From: Ferranicluibacter rubi
GTDB lineage: Bacteria > Pseudomonadota > Alphaproteobacteria > Rhizobiales > Rhizobiaceae
Reading direction: 5' to 3'
DNA length: 64,000 nt
NCBI RefSeq assembly: GCF_011603255.1
Contig: NZ_JAANCM010000001.1
Coordinates: forward strand, 620,001-684,000
Made by a program: the position numbers and the translations under genes. This document shows positions 36,673 through 47,358 of the stretch, piece after piece (the stretch's first letter is position 1; each line of letters opens with the position of its first letter). The notes under the pieces are model-generated. The model saw nothing but the letters and a program-made list of their open reading frames with translations. It ran no database searches and had not been told where the DNA came from.

Positions 36673-37763
36673 CAGACGTCCCTCTGCTCGAAGTCGATGC
36701 GTGGATCGACCCAGGTGTAGATGAGGTCCGACAGCAGGCTGACGACAAGCCCCATCAGCGAGAAGATGAACAGCGTGCCGAAGACGATCGGATAGTCCCG
36801 CTTGACGACGGCGTCGTAGCCGAGACGGCCGAGGCCATCGAGCGAGAAGATGTATTCGGTCAAGAGCGAGCCCGTGAAGAAGGCGGAGATGAAGGCCGCG
36901 GGGAAGCCGGCGATGATGATCAGCATGGCGTTGCGGAAGACATGGCGATAGAGCACCTGCCGCTCCGCCAGCCCCTTGGCGCGGGCGGTAACGACATATT
37001 GCTTGCGGATCTCGTCGATGAAGGAATTCTTGGTCAGCAGCGTCGTGGTGGCGAAGGCCGATAGCAGCAGCGTGATCAGCGGCAGCGTCATGTGCCAGAG
37101 ATAGTCGAGGATCTTCTGCCACCAGCTCAGCTGGCTGAAATTGTCCGAGACGAGGCCGCGCAGCGGGAACCAGTCGAGGAAGGAGCCGCCGGCAAAAAGC
37201 ACGATCAGCAGGATGCCGAACAGGAAGCCCGGAACGGCATAGCCGACGATGACGATGCCGGAGGTCCAGACGTCGAAGCGCGAGCCGTCCGACACCGCCT
37301 TCTTGATGCCGAGCGGAATGGAGATCGCGTAGGAGAGGACGAGGATCCACAGGCCGAGCGAGATCGACACCGGCATCTTGTCGAGGATGAGGTCGATCAC
37401 GGACGTGTTGCGGAAGAAGCTCTCGCCGAAATCGAAGCGCGCATAGTTCCACATCATCGTCAGGAAGCGCTCCAGCGGCGGCTTGTCGAAGCCGAACTGT
37501 TTTTCGAGCTTGGCGACGAAGTCGGGATCGAGCCCCTGCGCGCCGCGATAGCTGCCGCCGCTCTGGTCGCCGCCGGAGGCACTCGCAAGATCGCCACCGC
37601 CACCCGACAGGCGGTCGCCGCCCTGGTTCGGCCCGGTGAGGTCGGCGATGACCTGCTCGACCGGACCGCCGGGCGCGAACTGGACGACGGCAAAGGAGAT
37701 GGCCATGATGCCGATGATCGTCGGGATCATCAGGAACAGACGGCGCAGAATATAGCCGCCCAT
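36672..37763 (-). CDS. yejB: Peptide ABC transporter permease, YejB type
   Basis: A 363-residue permease. It opens [20 protein letters not shown], includes a serine/glycine-rich periplasmic insert (about 50-75), and has the DppB-like six-helix core with [20 protein letters not shown] as the ATPase contact loop. It is normal length for YejB. It overlaps yejE by the ATGA and lies 172 bp downstream of yejA. Confidence 0.93.
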   Translation of the reverse strand: MGGYILRRLFLMIPTIIGIMAISFAVVQFAPGGPVEQVIADLTGPNQGGDRLSGGGGDLASASGGDQSGGSYRGAQGLDPDFVAKLEKQFGFDKPPLERFLTMMWNYARFDFGESFFRNTSVIDLILDKMPVSISLGLWILVLSYAISIPLGIKKAVSDGSRFDVWTSGIVIVGYAVPGFLFGILLIVLFAGGSFLDWFPLRGLVSDNFSQLSWWQKILDYLWHMTLPLITLLLSAFATTTLLTKNSFIDEIRKQYVVTARAKGLAERQVLYRHVFRNAMLIIIAGFPAAFISAFFTGSLLTEYIFSLDGLGRLGYDAVVKRDYPIVFGTLFIFSLMGLVVSLLSDLIYTWVDPRIDFEQRDV

Positions 37764-37935
37764 CAGACCCGTACTCCGGCCCGGACTCTGGCCCAGCCTC
37801 TGGTCATGATGACGCCGCTATGGCCCCTCTTGTCGTTCAACCCGATTTTCCAATGTCCGATCAATGCGCTGACGTTCCCGTTCCTGATTCGCGGTCTGCC
37901 TTATGAAAAGCAGGCCAGTCTGACGTGCAAGGCTT

Positions 37936-39843
37936 TCATGGAGCTTTCGCGGCGGCCGACCACCAGATCGCGGGAAAGCCGACACTGTATTCCGGCAGGT
38001 TTTCAGGATGCGTGAGGTCTCGTGCGTAGGCGATCCGCATGTCGCGCGAGGCGTAGGTCGGAATGACGATCTGCTTGGCCAGCAGCACCCGGTCGAGCGC
38101 TTTCGTCGCAGCCACCAGGTCGTCGCGATCTTTTGCGAAGATCACCTTGCGGATCAGGGCATCGACACCCGGATCGGCAAGACCGGAGAAATTCTGCGAT
38201 CCTTCGCGCGTGGCGGCCGTCGTGCCCCAGAATTCCGTCTGCTCGTTGCCCGGGTTGAGAGACTGCGCCCAGCCGAGGTAGATCGCGTCGAAATCCTTCG
38301 ACCGCCAACGATTGGTGTACTGGGAGCTATCGACGGTGCGAACCCGTGCCTCGATCCCAATCTTTCGCAGGTTCTGGCTGAAGGGCAAGGCGACCCGTTC
38401 GATCGTCGTGCCGTCGAGCAGGATCTCGAATGTCAGCGGCTTACCCGTCTTCGTCTCGATCATCCGGTTGCTCTTCAGCTCATAGCCCGCTTCCTTCAGA
38501 AGTCCGATGGCCTTGCGCAGATTGTCCCGCAGCTTTGCCGGATCTCCACCAACGGGATTTGTGTAGGGCTTGGTGAAAACGGTCGGCGGAACCTTGTCCT
38601 TCAGCTCCGTCAGGATGTCCAGCTCACGCCCCTCCGGAAGTCCCGAGGACGCCAGTTCGGTCGGGAAGAAGAAGCTGTCGATGCGATCATACTCGTTGTA
38701 GAAGATCGTCCGCTTCAACTCCTCGAAATCGAAGGCGTAGTTGAGCGCCTCCCGCACCCTGACGTCCTTGAACGGATCGCGCCGCAGGTTGAGAATGAAG
38801 CCCACCATGACGCCGCTGTCCCGGCTGTCGTTCTCCAGCCGCTCGAGCTTGATCCGGCCGTCCTTGACGGCGGGAAAATCATAGGATGTCGCCCAGCGTC
38901 TGGCCGAATTCTCCCACCGGTAGTTCGCATTGCCCGACCGAAAAGCCTCGAACGCGACGTCGAGATCTGCAAAATACGTGAAACTGATCGTTCCGAAGTT
39001 GTTCTGCCCCACATTGACGTTCAGGTTCCTGCCCCAGTAGTCGTCCCGCCGTTCGTAGCGGACGGTCGAACCGGCTTTCATGGACGTCATCTTGTAGGGG
39101 CCGGAGCCCATGGGCATTTCGAGCGTCGTGCGTGCGATATCCCGTGGCTGCCCTTCCGCGTCCTTTCCTTCCCACCAGTGTTTGGGCACGATGAGAAGGC
39201 TGCCGGCCACCTTCGGCAATTCCCGGTTTCCAACCTCGTCGAAGGAGAAGGTCACCTCCCGTTCGCCCGTCTTCTCCACCTTGGTGATATGACCGTAATA
39301 GGATGCTGCCTTGGGATCGAGCTCCTTGGCCTTGTCGAAACTGAAGATCACGTCCTCCGGCGTCACCGGCGTGCCGTCCGCCCATGTCGCTTCCGGCCGG
39401 AGACGGAATTTCGCCCAGGCAAAATCATCGGGAAAGGCGACCGCCTCGGCCAGCAGGCCGTAATCCGTGAGAACTTCGTCCATGGAGGGCTTCATCAGCG
39501 TTTCGAACACCAGCCCGACGGACATGCCGGAAGCGCTGGAAACGGGACCGACCACGCCTGCGGCCATCTCGCCTTTGGCCAGCACCGGGTTGAACGTGTC
39601 GAACGTGCCCATGGTGGCCAGCCGGACCTCGCCCCCCTTCGGCGCCTGCGCGTTCACATAGTCGAACTGCTTGAACCCTTGCGGATATTTCAGTTCGCCG
39701 ACGGTCGACATGCCGTGGCGCCATTGCGGGTCCTGCGCCTGCACGGGACTTGAAAAGACGGAGGGTGCGAGGAAGGCGGCGGCGATGAGGCCTAGGGTGC
39801 CAAAGGTCAGTGCCGGTGTCGTCCTGCTCGTCGTCTGCCGCAT
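37936..39843 (-). CDS. yejA: Peptide ABC transporter substrate-binding protein, YejA type
   Basis: A 635-residue family 5 solute-binding protein with a signal peptide (about 1-37, cleaved after VQA). The mature start WRHGMSTVGELKYPQGFKQFDYVN and the internal VGDPAK/KDVRVREALNYAFDFEEL segments match YejA proteins. The ATG at 39843 has GGAGA 8 nt upstream; an ATG at 39858 lacks such a site. It delivers peptides to YejBEF. It is divergent from mepA. Confidence 0.92.
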   Translation of the reverse strand: MRQTTSRTTPALTFGTLGLIAAAFLAPSVFSSPVQAQDPQWRHGMSTVGELKYPQGFKQFDYVNAQAPKGGEVRLATMGTFDTFNPVLAKGEMAAGVVGPVSSASGMSVGLVFETLMKPSMDEVLTDYGLLAEAVAFPDDFAWAKFRLRPEATWADGTPVTPEDVIFSFDKAKELDPKAASYYGHITKVEKTGEREVTFSFDEVGNRELPKVAGSLLIVPKHWWEGKDAEGQPRDIARTTLEMPMGSGPYKMTSMKAGSTVRYERRDDYWGRNLNVNVGQNNFGTISFTYFADLDVAFEAFRSGNANYRWENSARRWATSYDFPAVKDGRIKLERLENDSRDSGVMVGFILNLRRDPFKDVRVREALNYAFDFEELKRTIFYNEYDRIDSFFFPTELASSGLPEGRELDILTELKDKVPPTVFTKPYTNPVGGDPAKLRDNLRKAIGLLKEAGYELKSNRMIETKTGKPLTFEILLDGTTIERVALPFSQNLRKIGIEARVRTVDSSQYTNRWRSKDFDAIYLGWAQSLNPGNEQTEFWGTTAATREGSQNFSGLADPGVDALIRKVIFAKDRDDLVAATKALDRVLLAKQIVIPTYASRDMRIAYARDLTHPENLPEYSVGFPAIWWSAAAKAP

Positions 39844-40049
39844 GCGGTTCGTCTCCATGGTCGCGTTCGAAGCACACAATAGGCGAAATGCGGCCGATTG
39901 ACAGGCGCGGCTCCGGGCAGGGCCTGAAATCCGCCTTCACATCGGCTTGACCGCAAGTCTGACACAAAGACCGTGTGAGAAAGATCCCTCTCTACGACCC
40001 ACGCACGATCACGCCCACGCCCGACCACGACAGCACCGGACACACCCGC

Positions 40050-41168
40050 ATGACATCGTCTCTCACAAGATTTTCCGCCGGCGCAGGATTTTCAGCCGGC
40101 GCCAGAGTCTCGACCGGATGGGCGACCAGAGCGTTCATCGCGGCCGCTCTCATCCTGCCGCTCGGCCTCCAGCCCGCCCTTTCGGCAGAGCCGCAGCCGG
40201 CCAAGCAGCTGTTCGGCGGCATGACGCTTCCCAGCAGGACGGCGCCCGCCTCCTTCGGCTCCTACGCCAAGGGGTGCCTGTCCGGCGCGGTCGCGCTGCC
40301 GGCCGACGGGCCGACCTGGCAGGCCATGCGGCTCTCGCGCAACCGGCGCTGGGGTAATCCACACATGATCATGTTTCTCGAGCGCTTCTCGCGCGATGCG
40401 GCCGAGATCGGCTGGGGATCGGGCATCCTGCTCGGCGATATCTCCCAGCCCCGCGGCGGGCCGATGCTGACGGGCCATGCCTCCCACCAGATCGGGCTCG
40501 ATGCGGACATCTGGTTCCAGCCCAAGCCCGCGCGGGCGATGAGCGTGGCGGAACGCGAACGGAAGCCGTTCGTGTCCATGCTCGACAAGACCAAGTTCCT
40601 CACCGTCAACCCGGAGCGCTGGACGCCGACCCATGCGCGGCTGCTGATGCGGGCCGCGAGCGAACCGGAGGTCGATCGGGTGTTCGTCAACCCGGCGATC
40701 AAGAAGAAGCTGTGCGAGACCTGGACCGGCGACCGGACGGCGATGGGCAAGATCCGGCCGATCTACGGCCACGACGAGCATTTCCATATCCGCATCAAGT
40801 GCCCGGCCGATTCGCCCGGCTGCAAGCCGCAGGCGGCCGTGGCGCCCGGCGACGGCTGCGACAAGTCGCTCGCCTGGTGGTTCACCCAGGAGCCCTGGGC
40901 CAAGCCCAAGCCCAACCCGGATGCAAAGCCGGTCAAGCCGCGCTTCGTCATGCTGTCCGATCTGCCGCAGGCCTGCAGCGGCGTGCTGGCCGCGCCATCC
41001 TCGTCGGAAGCCGCATCGACCTTCGGTGGCGCAGTTCCGGTCTCTGCGCCGGCGCCGGCCTCGGCCTTCGTCCCCGCCGCGCCCGACGCCATCATGCCAC
41101 CCGCCACGATTGACGATCCCTCCGTTCCCGTGCCCACGCGCCGTCCGGTTGCCGGCGGGGTACAGTGA
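40050..41168 (+). CDS. mepA: Penicillin-insensitive murein endopeptidase
   Basis: A 372-residue secreted LAS-family metallopeptidase that cleaves D-Ala-mDAP cross-links. The signal peptide is followed by KQLFGGMTLPS; zinc ligands lie in GHASHQIGLDADIW (H...D) and in YGHDEHFHIRIKCP (H-x-H). A proline/alanine-rich C-terminal tail (about 310-372) is extra relative to E. coli MepA. The ATG at 40050 is preferred because it leaves a normal signal peptide; a GTG at 39975 adds 25 residues. Confidence 0.9.
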   Translation: MTSSLTRFSAGAGFSAGARVSTGWATRAFIAAALILPLGLQPALSAEPQPAKQLFGGMTLPSRTAPASFGSYAKGCLSGAVALPADGPTWQAMRLSRNRRWGNPHMIMFLERFSRDAAEIGWGSGILLGDISQPRGGPMLTGHASHQIGLDADIWFQPKPARAMSVAERERKPFVSMLDKTKFLTVNPERWTPTHARLLMRAASEPEVDRVFVNPAIKKKLCETWTGDRTAMGKIRPIYGHDEHFHIRIKCPADSPGCKPQAAVAPGDGCDKSLAWWFTQEPWAKPKPNPDAKPVKPRFVMLSDLPQACSGVLAAPSSSEAASTFGGAVPVSAPAPASAFVPAAPDAIMPPATIDDPSVPVPTRRPVAGGVQ

Positions 41169-41242
41169 CGCGTCCGCACTTTCCTCTTGAATCGATTTAG
41201 GTTCCGGGAAATATGAGCGAAGAGGATGATGCGGAGGACGCA

Positions 41243-41656
41243 ATGACGGCTCGCAAATGCATGGCGCTGATCGCGCATGACCTGAAGAAACAGGACATGG
41301 CGGAATTCGCCAAGGCCCACGAGAGCGTGCTGGCGGACTGGTGGATCGTCGCCACCGGCACCACGGGCGGTCGCGTGCAGGAGGCCTGCCCTGGCCTCGA
41401 CGTGACGCGGCTGAAAAGCGGGCCGCTCGGCGGCGACCAGCAGATCGGTGCGCTGATCGCCACCGGCGATGTCGATCTCCTCATCTTCTTCATCGATCCG
41501 CTGACGGCGCTGCCGCACGATGTCGATGTTAAGGCCCTGACGCGGCTGGCAACCGTCTACGACATCCCCATGGCGCTCAACCGCGCGACGGCCGAGCGCC
41601 TGGTGGATTTCCGGCCGCTCTCAGCACCGGGCGCCGTTACAGTTTGTCAGGGGTAA
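41243..41656 (+). CDS. mgsA: Methylglyoxal synthase
   Basis: A 137-residue enzyme that converts dihydroxyacetone phosphate to methylglyoxal and phosphate. Family motifs are [32 protein letters not shown] (phosphate site and catalytic Asp) and [18 protein letters not shown]. The ATG at 41243 has GGAGGA 4-10 nt upstream and gives the standard length; an ATG at 41213 is weaker. It precedes glk in the same direction, separated by a hairpin. Confidence 0.94.
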   Translation: MTARKCMALIAHDLKKQDMAEFAKAHESVLADWWIVATGTTGGRVQEACPGLDVTRLKSGPLGGDQQIGALIATGDVDLLIFFIDPLTALPHDVDVKALTRLATVYDIPMALNRATAERLVDFRPLSAPGAVTVCQG

Positions 41657-41701
41657 GTGGAATCCGGTTATCCCGAAGAGACAAACGACGACAAAGGAAT
41701 C

Positions 41702-41740
41702 GAGAGTCTGGCTGGTTCAGAATGAACCTGACAGACTCTC
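41702..41740. promoter_or_regulatory. Bulged palindrome between mgsA and glk
   Basis: GAGAGTCTG (41702-41710), GCT, GGTTCA (41714-41719), GAA, TGAACC (41723-41728), TGA, CAGACTCTC (41732-41740). Two nested stems of 9 and 6 bp are separated by a symmetrical 3/3 internal loop. No good T tract follows. It may be a terminator, an mRNA processing structure or an operator. Confidence 0.5.
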
Positions 41741-41844
41741 GTCTCGACTTTTGCACTGGAGCGGTTCGGCAAAACATGCGAAGCGCTTTCCGCCCGCTGA
41801 TCCCGGTCGCCCGATCCCATTAGCCCGATCCCTCAGGAGGTTTC

Positions 41845-42870
41845 ATGTCCGCGTCTGCAGAAACGGTTCCCGGTCTCGCCTTTCCCATCCTGATCGGCGA
41901 TATCGGCGGCACCAATGCCCGTTTCGCGCTGCTGAACGACGAGACCTCGGAACCGGTGGTGTTTCCCGTGGTGCCGACCGGGGGCTATCCGAGCATTCAG
42001 GCAGCCCTCGAAACCAGCATTCTCCCGCAAGCAACCGTTCGTCCGCGCTCGGCCATCATCGCGGTTGCAGCCCCGGTCAAGGGCGACGAGATCCCGCTGA
42101 CCAATGCCGGCTGGGTCATCACGCCGGCCGACATGATCGCGACGCTCGGCCTGTCGGACGTCATCGTTCTCAACGATTTCGAGGCGCAGGCGCTCGCGGT
42201 GGCCGCCATCGCCAAGACCGACTGCGCGCAGATCGGCACCGGCGAGCCGCTGGAAAGCGCCTCCTGCGCCGTTCTTGGCCCCGGCACGGGCCTCGGCGTG
42301 GCCGGTCTTCTGCACACGCACGCCACTTACTTCCCGGTGCCCGGCGAGGGCGGCCATGTGGATATCGGCCCGCGCACGCCGCGCGATACCGCCATCTGGC
42401 CGCATCTGGAGACGATCGAGGGCCGGATTTCGGCCGAGCAGCTGCTCTGCGGCCGCGGCATCGTCAATATATACCAGGCGATCTGCCACACCGACGGGCT
42501 GATGCCCGAACACACCGACCCGGCCGATGTGACGTCGGCGGCCCTTGCCGGCACCGACGCGGCCTGCATTGAGACGCTGTCGCTCTTTGCCGGCTATCTC
42601 GGCCGGGTGGCGGGCGACATGGCGCTGATCTTCATGGCGCGCGGCGGCGTCTATCTCGCCGGCGGCATTTCGCAGAAGATCCTGCCGGCGTTGCAGCAGC
42701 CGGAATTCCGCGCCGCCTTCGAGGACAAGGCGCCGCATTCGGCGCTGATGCGCTCGATCCCGACCTATGTGGTCACCCATCCTTTCGCAGCCCTTGCCGG
42801 CCTTGCGGCCTTTGCGCAGACCCCGGCCCGCTTCGGCGTGGCCACCACCGGGCGCCACTGGAAGGCCTGA
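41845..42870 (+). CDS. glk: Glucokinase
   Basis: A 341-residue ROK-independent glucokinase of the Glk family. The phosphate-binding motif is [14 protein letters not shown], the catalytic region is [12 protein letters not shown], and [12 protein letters not shown] and [11 protein letters not shown] bind ATP and glucose. It is normal length. AGGAGG lies 7 nt before the ATG. It phosphorylates glucose at the entry to the Entner-Doudoroff or glycolytic route, alongside gpmA downstream. Confidence 0.95.
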   Translation: MSASAETVPGLAFPILIGDIGGTNARFALLNDETSEPVVFPVVPTGGYPSIQAALETSILPQATVRPRSAIIAVAAPVKGDEIPLTNAGWVITPADMIATLGLSDVIVLNDFEAQALAVAAIAKTDCAQIGTGEPLESASCAVLGPGTGLGVAGLLHTHATYFPVPGEGGHVDIGPRTPRDTAIWPHLETIEGRISAEQLLCGRGIVNIYQAICHTDGLMPEHTDPADVTSAALAGTDAACIETLSLFAGYLGRVAGDMALIFMARGGVYLAGGISQKILPALQQPEFRAAFEDKAPHSALMRSIPTYVVTHPFAALAGLAAFAQTPARFGVATTGRHWKA

Positions 42871-42970
42871 CCGGAACCGAAAAGGGCCGAGACTCGCCAA
42901 ACGGCTCCGGAGGCACTATAGAGCGCGGCGCAAGCATCCGATAAGGACCGCCCGGTCAGGGAAAGAGCTT

Positions 42971-44812
42971 TTGAAAGATCAGAAGAAGAAGCACACGCCA
43001 GTGGACGCCGAGACGATCACCAGCGTGCTCAAGCGGGTCGCGCGGGAGAACGGGCGGGCACATATCAAGGGCTATCTGTTCGCCATCGCCTGCCTCGCGC
43101 TGGTCGCAGCCTCCACGGCGTTCACGGCCTGGATCATGGAAGCCGTGGTCAACGAGGCCTTCGCCAACAAGCGCGCCGACATGGTGCTCATCATCTGCGC
43201 CGCCATCTTCGTCGCCTTCGTCGTGCGCGGCTTCGCCACCTACGGGCAGGCGGTCGCCTTGTCGAAGATCGGCAACAATATCGTCGCCAGCTATCAGCGC
43301 CGGCTGTATTCGCACCTGATGGCGCTCAGCGTCGGCTATTTCACCGATGCCCGCTCGGCCCGCATTTCCGCCAAGATCAGCCAGAACGTGTCGGGCATCC
43401 GCGACGTGCTCAACATGACGGTCACCTCGATCGCGCGCGATCTGCTGACGCTGATCGCGCTGATCGGCGTCATGCTCGGCAAGGACTGGGTGCTGACGAT
43501 CATCGTCTTCCTCATCGCGCCGCCGCTGCTGATCGGCCTTCGCTACGTGTCGCGCCGGCTGCGCAATGCGACGCGCGAATCGGTCGAGATCAACAGCCAC
43601 GTGCTCGGCGCCATGCAGGAGACGATCCAGGGGATCACGATCGTCAAGGCCTTCACCATGGAGGAGCAGCTGAAGGGCAAGGTCGAGGCGATCATCCAGC
43701 GAGCGGAAAACCGCGCGAACCGCATCGCCCGCCTCTCCGAGCGCACCGCGCCGATGACCGAGACCTTTGCAGGCTTCGCGATCGCCAGCGTTCTCGGCTA
43801 TGCCGCCTTCCGCTCGATCTACGACAATGTGCCGCCCGGCGCCTTCTTCTCCTTCGTCACCGCCCTCCTGATGGCCTACGATCCGGCCCGGCGCCTCGCG
43901 CGCTTGCAGGTGTCGCTGGAGCGTGCTGCGGTCAATGCGCGGATGATCTACGAGGTGCTCGACACGGTGCCGCACCAGCGCGACCAGCCGGATGCGAAGG
44001 CGCTGGAGGTGTCCTCGGCGACGATCACCTTCAACAATGTCCATTTCGCCTATGGCAATGGCGACGCGATCCTGAAGGGCGTCAGCTTCGTGGCTGAAGG
44101 CGGCAAGACCACGGCGCTGGTCGGCCCGTCCGGTGCCGGCAAGTCGACGGTCATCAGCCTCATTCCGCGCTTCTACGACCCCTCTGTCGGCGAGATCCTG
44201 ATCGACGGGCAGGACATCGCCCACATCACCAAGCTGTCGCTGCGCAACGGCCTCGCCTATGTCTCGCAGCAGCCTTATCTCTTCGAAGGCTCGATCGGCG
44301 ACAACATCCGCTACGGCCGGCCGGAGGCGACCGACGAAGAGGTCTACGAGGCGGCCCGGCTTGCCTATGCGCACGACTTCATTCTCGCCCAGCCGCAGGG
44401 CTACGATACGCCGGTCGGTGAAAACGGCGTCACCCTGTCCGGCGGCCAGCGCCAGCGCCTCTCGATCGCCCGCGCGCTCGTCCGGCGCGCGCCCATCCTG
44501 CTGCTGGACGAGGCGACGTCCTCGCTCGACACCGAATCGGAATCCGCGGTGCAGAAGGCGCTCGACCATGCCATGGACGGCCGGACCGTCGTGGTGATCG
44601 CGCACCGGCTCTCCACCATCGTCAATGCCGACAAGATCATCGTCATGCGCGATGGCCTGGTGGTCGAGGAAGGCTCGCATACGGAGCTTGCGGATCGCAA
44701 GGACGGGCTTTACGCTCGCCTTCACAATCTCCAGGGCAGCCAGCCGGCCGCCACCATCGAAGATCTGGTCGCGGGCGAAGATCTGGTCGACAGCACGGAA
44801 AAGACGCCATGA
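42971..44812 (+). CDS. ABC exporter, MsbA-like (fused membrane and ATPase domains)
   Basis: A 613-residue half-transporter. The first 330 residues contain about six membrane helices; the ATPase has Walker A GPSGAGKST, signature LSGGQRQR, Walker B ILLLDEAT and the H-loop AHRLSTI. The TTG at 42971 has AGGGAAAG about 7 nt upstream and leads directly into the basic KDQKKKHTPVDAE start; a GTG at 43001 is an alternative. MsbA-type exporters flip lipid A or other lipids, but relatives export varied compounds. It is 101 bp after glk. Confidence 0.85.
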   Translation: MKDQKKKHTPVDAETITSVLKRVARENGRAHIKGYLFAIACLALVAASTAFTAWIMEAVVNEAFANKRADMVLIICAAIFVAFVVRGFATYGQAVALSKIGNNIVASYQRRLYSHLMALSVGYFTDARSARISAKISQNVSGIRDVLNMTVTSIARDLLTLIALIGVMLGKDWVLTIIVFLIAPPLLIGLRYVSRRLRNATRESVEINSHVLGAMQETIQGITIVKAFTMEEQLKGKVEAIIQRAENRANRIARLSERTAPMTETFAGFAIASVLGYAAFRSIYDNVPPGAFFSFVTALLMAYDPARRLARLQVSLERAAVNARMIYEVLDTVPHQRDQPDAKALEVSSATITFNNVHFAYGNGDAILKGVSFVAEGGKTTALVGPSGAGKSTVISLIPRFYDPSVGEILIDGQDIAHITKLSLRNGLAYVSQQPYLFEGSIGDNIRYGRPEATDEEVYEAARLAYAHDFILAQPQGYDTPVGENGVTLSGGQRQRLSIARALVRRAPILLLDEATSSLDTESESAVQKALDHAMDGRTVVVIAHRLSTIVNADKIIVMRDGLVVEEGSHTELADRKDGLYARLHNLQGSQPAATIEDLVAGEDLVDSTEKTP

Positions 44813-44836
44813 GCCTTACGATATGAGCCCCACCGC

Positions 44837-45658
44837 ATGAGCAATCCGGATATGAAACTCGTCGTCGTGGGCGCGGCGGGCCGCATGGGCCAGACGCTGA
44901 TCCGCACGATCCACGCCATGCCGGGCGTCACCCTGTCGGCCGCCGTCGAGCGCTCCGGCTCGGCTTTCATCGGGCGGGATGCCGGCGAGATCGCGGGCCT
45001 CGGACCGACCGGTATCCTCGTCACGGACGATCCGCTGCGCGCCTTCGTCGAGGCCGAAGGCGTCCTCGATTTCACGGCACCGGCTGCCAGCGTCGAATTC
45101 TCCGGACTGGCCGCACAGGCCCGTATCGTCCACGTCATCGGCACGACCGGATGCTCGCCCGCCGACGAAGCGCGGTTCGCGGCGGCTGCCCGGCACGCGC
45201 GCGTGGTCAAGTCCGGCAATATGAGCCTCGGCGTCAATCTGCTCGGCGTTCTCGTGCAGCAGGCCGCCCGTGCCCTGCCCGCCGCCGGATGGGATCTCGA
45301 GATTCTCGAAATGCACCACAAGCACAAGGTGGACGCGCCGTCCGGCACGGCGCTGCTTCTGGGCGAAGCGGCCGCGCGCGGCCGCGGCATCGACCTTCAA
45401 ACCCAGTCCGTGCGCGTGCGCGACGGCCATACCGGGCCGCGGCCCGAGGGCACGATCGGCTTTGCGACACTGCGCGGCGGCTCGGTCATCGGCGAACACT
45501 CCGTCATCCTCGCCGGCGAAGGCGAGACCGTGACGCTGTCCCATTCCGCGACCGACCGCTCGATCTTCGCACGCGGCGCCGTGACGGCAGCCCTCTGGGC
45601 GCGGTCGCAGAAGCCCGGTTACTATTCCATGCTGGACGTGCTGGGGCTGACGGCCTGA
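44837..45658 (+). CDS. dapB: 4-hydroxy-tetrahydrodipicolinate reductase
   Basis: A 273-residue NAD(P)H-dependent reductase in lysine and mDAP synthesis. The cofactor fold opens [22 protein letters not shown] and [13 protein letters not shown] line the site, and [16 protein letters not shown] contains the catalytic His-His and Lys. The ATG at 44837 lies 24 bp after the exporter stop. It supplies mDAP for peptidoglycan. Confidence 0.96.
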   Translation: MSNPDMKLVVVGAAGRMGQTLIRTIHAMPGVTLSAAVERSGSAFIGRDAGEIAGLGPTGILVTDDPLRAFVEAEGVLDFTAPAASVEFSGLAAQARIVHVIGTTGCSPADEARFAAAARHARVVKSGNMSLGVNLLGVLVQQAARALPAAGWDLEILEMHHKHKVDAPSGTALLLGEAAARGRGIDLQTQSVRVRDGHTGPRPEGTIGFATLRGGSVIGEHSVILAGEGETVTLSHSATDRSIFARGAVTAALWARSQKPGYYSMLDVLGLTA

Positions 45659-45722
45659 GCCTTTCGCCTCCCTTCGTCTGCCCTTTTGCCCGACTGAAAC
45701 ACACAATGAGGAATGAACGATC

Positions 45723-46358
45723 ATGAGCGGCACTCTTGTCCTGGTGCGTCACGGCCAGAGCGAATGGAACCTGAAGAACCTCTTCACTGGCTGGAAGGAC
45801 CCCGACCTGACCCCGCTCGGGATCGAGGAAGCCGAAACAGGCGGCAAGGCGCTCGCGGCCACCGGCCTCAAATACGACATCGCCTTCACCTCCGACCTGA
45901 CGCGCGCGCAGAAGACGCTGAAGATCATTCTCGACGCCGTCGGCCAGCCCGAGCTCGAGACGATCCGCGACCAGGCGCTCAACGAGCGCGACTATGGCGA
46001 CCTCTCCGGCCTCAACAAGGACGACGCACGCGCCAAGTGGGGCGAGGAGCAGGTGCATATCTGGCGCCGCTCCTACGACGTGCCCCCTCCGGGCGGCGAA
46101 AGCCTGCGCGACACCGGCGCCCGCGTCTGGCCCTACTACCTCACCGAAATCCTGCCGCGCGTGCTCAAGGGCCAGACGGTCCTCGTCGCCGCCCACGGCA
46201 ATTCGCTGCGCGCACTGGTCATGGTGCTCGACCGCCTGACCAAGGAAGAGATCCTGAAGCTCAACCTCGCAACCGGCGTCCCCATGGTCTACACGCTCAA
46301 CGCCGATTCGACCGTCGCGTCGAAAGAGGTCCTGGGCGACATGTCCGGCGCGCACTGA
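45723..46358 (+). CDS. gpmA: 2,3-bisphosphoglycerate-dependent phosphoglycerate mutase
   Basis: A 211-residue histidine phosphatase-fold enzyme. The active-site motif is [20 protein letters not shown], the second part is [18 protein letters not shown], and the second histidine lies in [11 protein letters not shown]. It interconverts 3- and 2-phosphoglycerate. It is shorter than E. coli GpmA (250), as is usual in Rhizobiales. It lies 64 bp after dapB. Confidence 0.95.
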   Translation: MSGTLVLVRHGQSEWNLKNLFTGWKDPDLTPLGIEEAETGGKALAATGLKYDIAFTSDLTRAQKTLKIILDAVGQPELETIRDQALNERDYGDLSGLNKDDARAKWGEEQVHIWRRSYDVPPPGGESLRDTGARVWPYYLTEILPRVLKGQTVLVAAHGNSLRALVMVLDRLTKEEILKLNLATGVPMVYTLNADSTVASKEVLGDMSGAH

Positions 46359-46388
46359 CGCCCGCCTGAAAATGCCGGCGGGGATGGA

Positions 46389-47261
46389 TCATACCTTCCC
46401 CGCTTCCCAGCCGAGCATGGCGCGCTTGCGCGTCAGGCCCCAGTGGTAGCCGGTGAGCGCGCCGCTCTTGCCGAGAGCCCGGTGGCAGGGGACGACGAAG
46501 GAGATGGGGTTGCGGCCGATGGCGGCGCCCACGGCGCGTGATGCCTTGGGCTGGCCGATGCGGCCGGCGATGGCCGAATAGGTCTCGGCCCGTCCCATGG
46601 GAATGTCGAGCAGTGCCTGCCAGACCCGCACCTGAAAATCCGAGCCGATCAGCACGACCCGCAGCGGCTGCTCGGCCTCCCAGCGCTCGGCCTCAAAAAT
46701 CCGCGCGGCATAGGGTGTGGTGGCCGCGATGTCCTCGACATAGGTCGCGTTCGGCCAGCGCCCGGCCATATCGCCAAAACTCTCCCGCTCCTGCCCCGCA
46801 TCGTTGAAGGCGAGACCGGCAAGACCGCGCTCCGTGACCATGATCAGCGCTGTGCCGAAGGGCGACGGGTGGAAGCCGTAGCGGATGGTCAGGCCCCCGC
46901 CCCGCAGCTTCCATTCGCCCGGCGACATCGCCTCATGCGTCACGAACAGGTCGTGCAGGCGCCCCGGGCCGGACAGTCCGAGTTCAAAGCTTGCCTCCAG
47001 AAGCGGCAGGCCTTCCTGGCCCAGCAGGCGCTTGGCGTGGTCGAGCGTCACGGCCTGCAGGAAGGCTTTCGGCGAGAGGCCCGCCCAGCGGGTGAAGGTT
47101 CGCTGGAGATGCGTCGGCGATTGTCCGAGCCGCGCGGCGATGTCGTCGAGACCCGGCTGATCGCGGTAATCGTCGGTCAGCAGCTCCACCACGCGGCAAA
47201 CGGTTTCATAGTCGGTGCCCTCGGGCGTGATCTCCGTCGTCAGGCGCGGCATGATCGTCAT
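46389..47261 (-). CDS. AraC-type HTH and methylated-DNA--protein-cysteine methyltransferase (Ada-like)
   Basis: A 290-residue fusion. The N-terminal AraC/Ada helix-turn-helix region (about 10-110) is followed by the methyltransferase domain with the acceptor cysteine in ISFVVPCHRALGKSG and the DNA-binding wing AIGRNP. The N-terminal phosphotriester-repair zinc domain of E. coli Ada is absent, so it would repair O6-methylguanine and possibly regulate, but not sense phosphotriesters. AAGGAGACGAGG directly precedes the ATG at 47261. Confidence 0.9.
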   Translation of the reverse strand: MTIMPRLTTEITPEGTDYETVCRVVELLTDDYRDQPGLDDIAARLGQSPTHLQRTFTRWAGLSPKAFLQAVTLDHAKRLLGQEGLPLLEASFELGLSGPGRLHDLFVTHEAMSPGEWKLRGGGLTIRYGFHPSPFGTALIMVTERGLAGLAFNDAGQERESFGDMAGRWPNATYVEDIAATTPYAARIFEAERWEAEQPLRVVLIGSDFQVRVWQALLDIPMGRAETYSAIAGRIGQPKASRAVGAAIGRNPISFVVPCHRALGKSGALTGYHWGLTRKRAMLGWEAGKV

Positions 47262-47358
47262 CCTCGTCTCCTTCTTCGCCCTTTGATCGGCGGCGCGCAC
47301 GAAAGCGCTTGGCCGAGATCATCACATCCAGGCCGCTGCCGCCACCCGATTTCCGATC

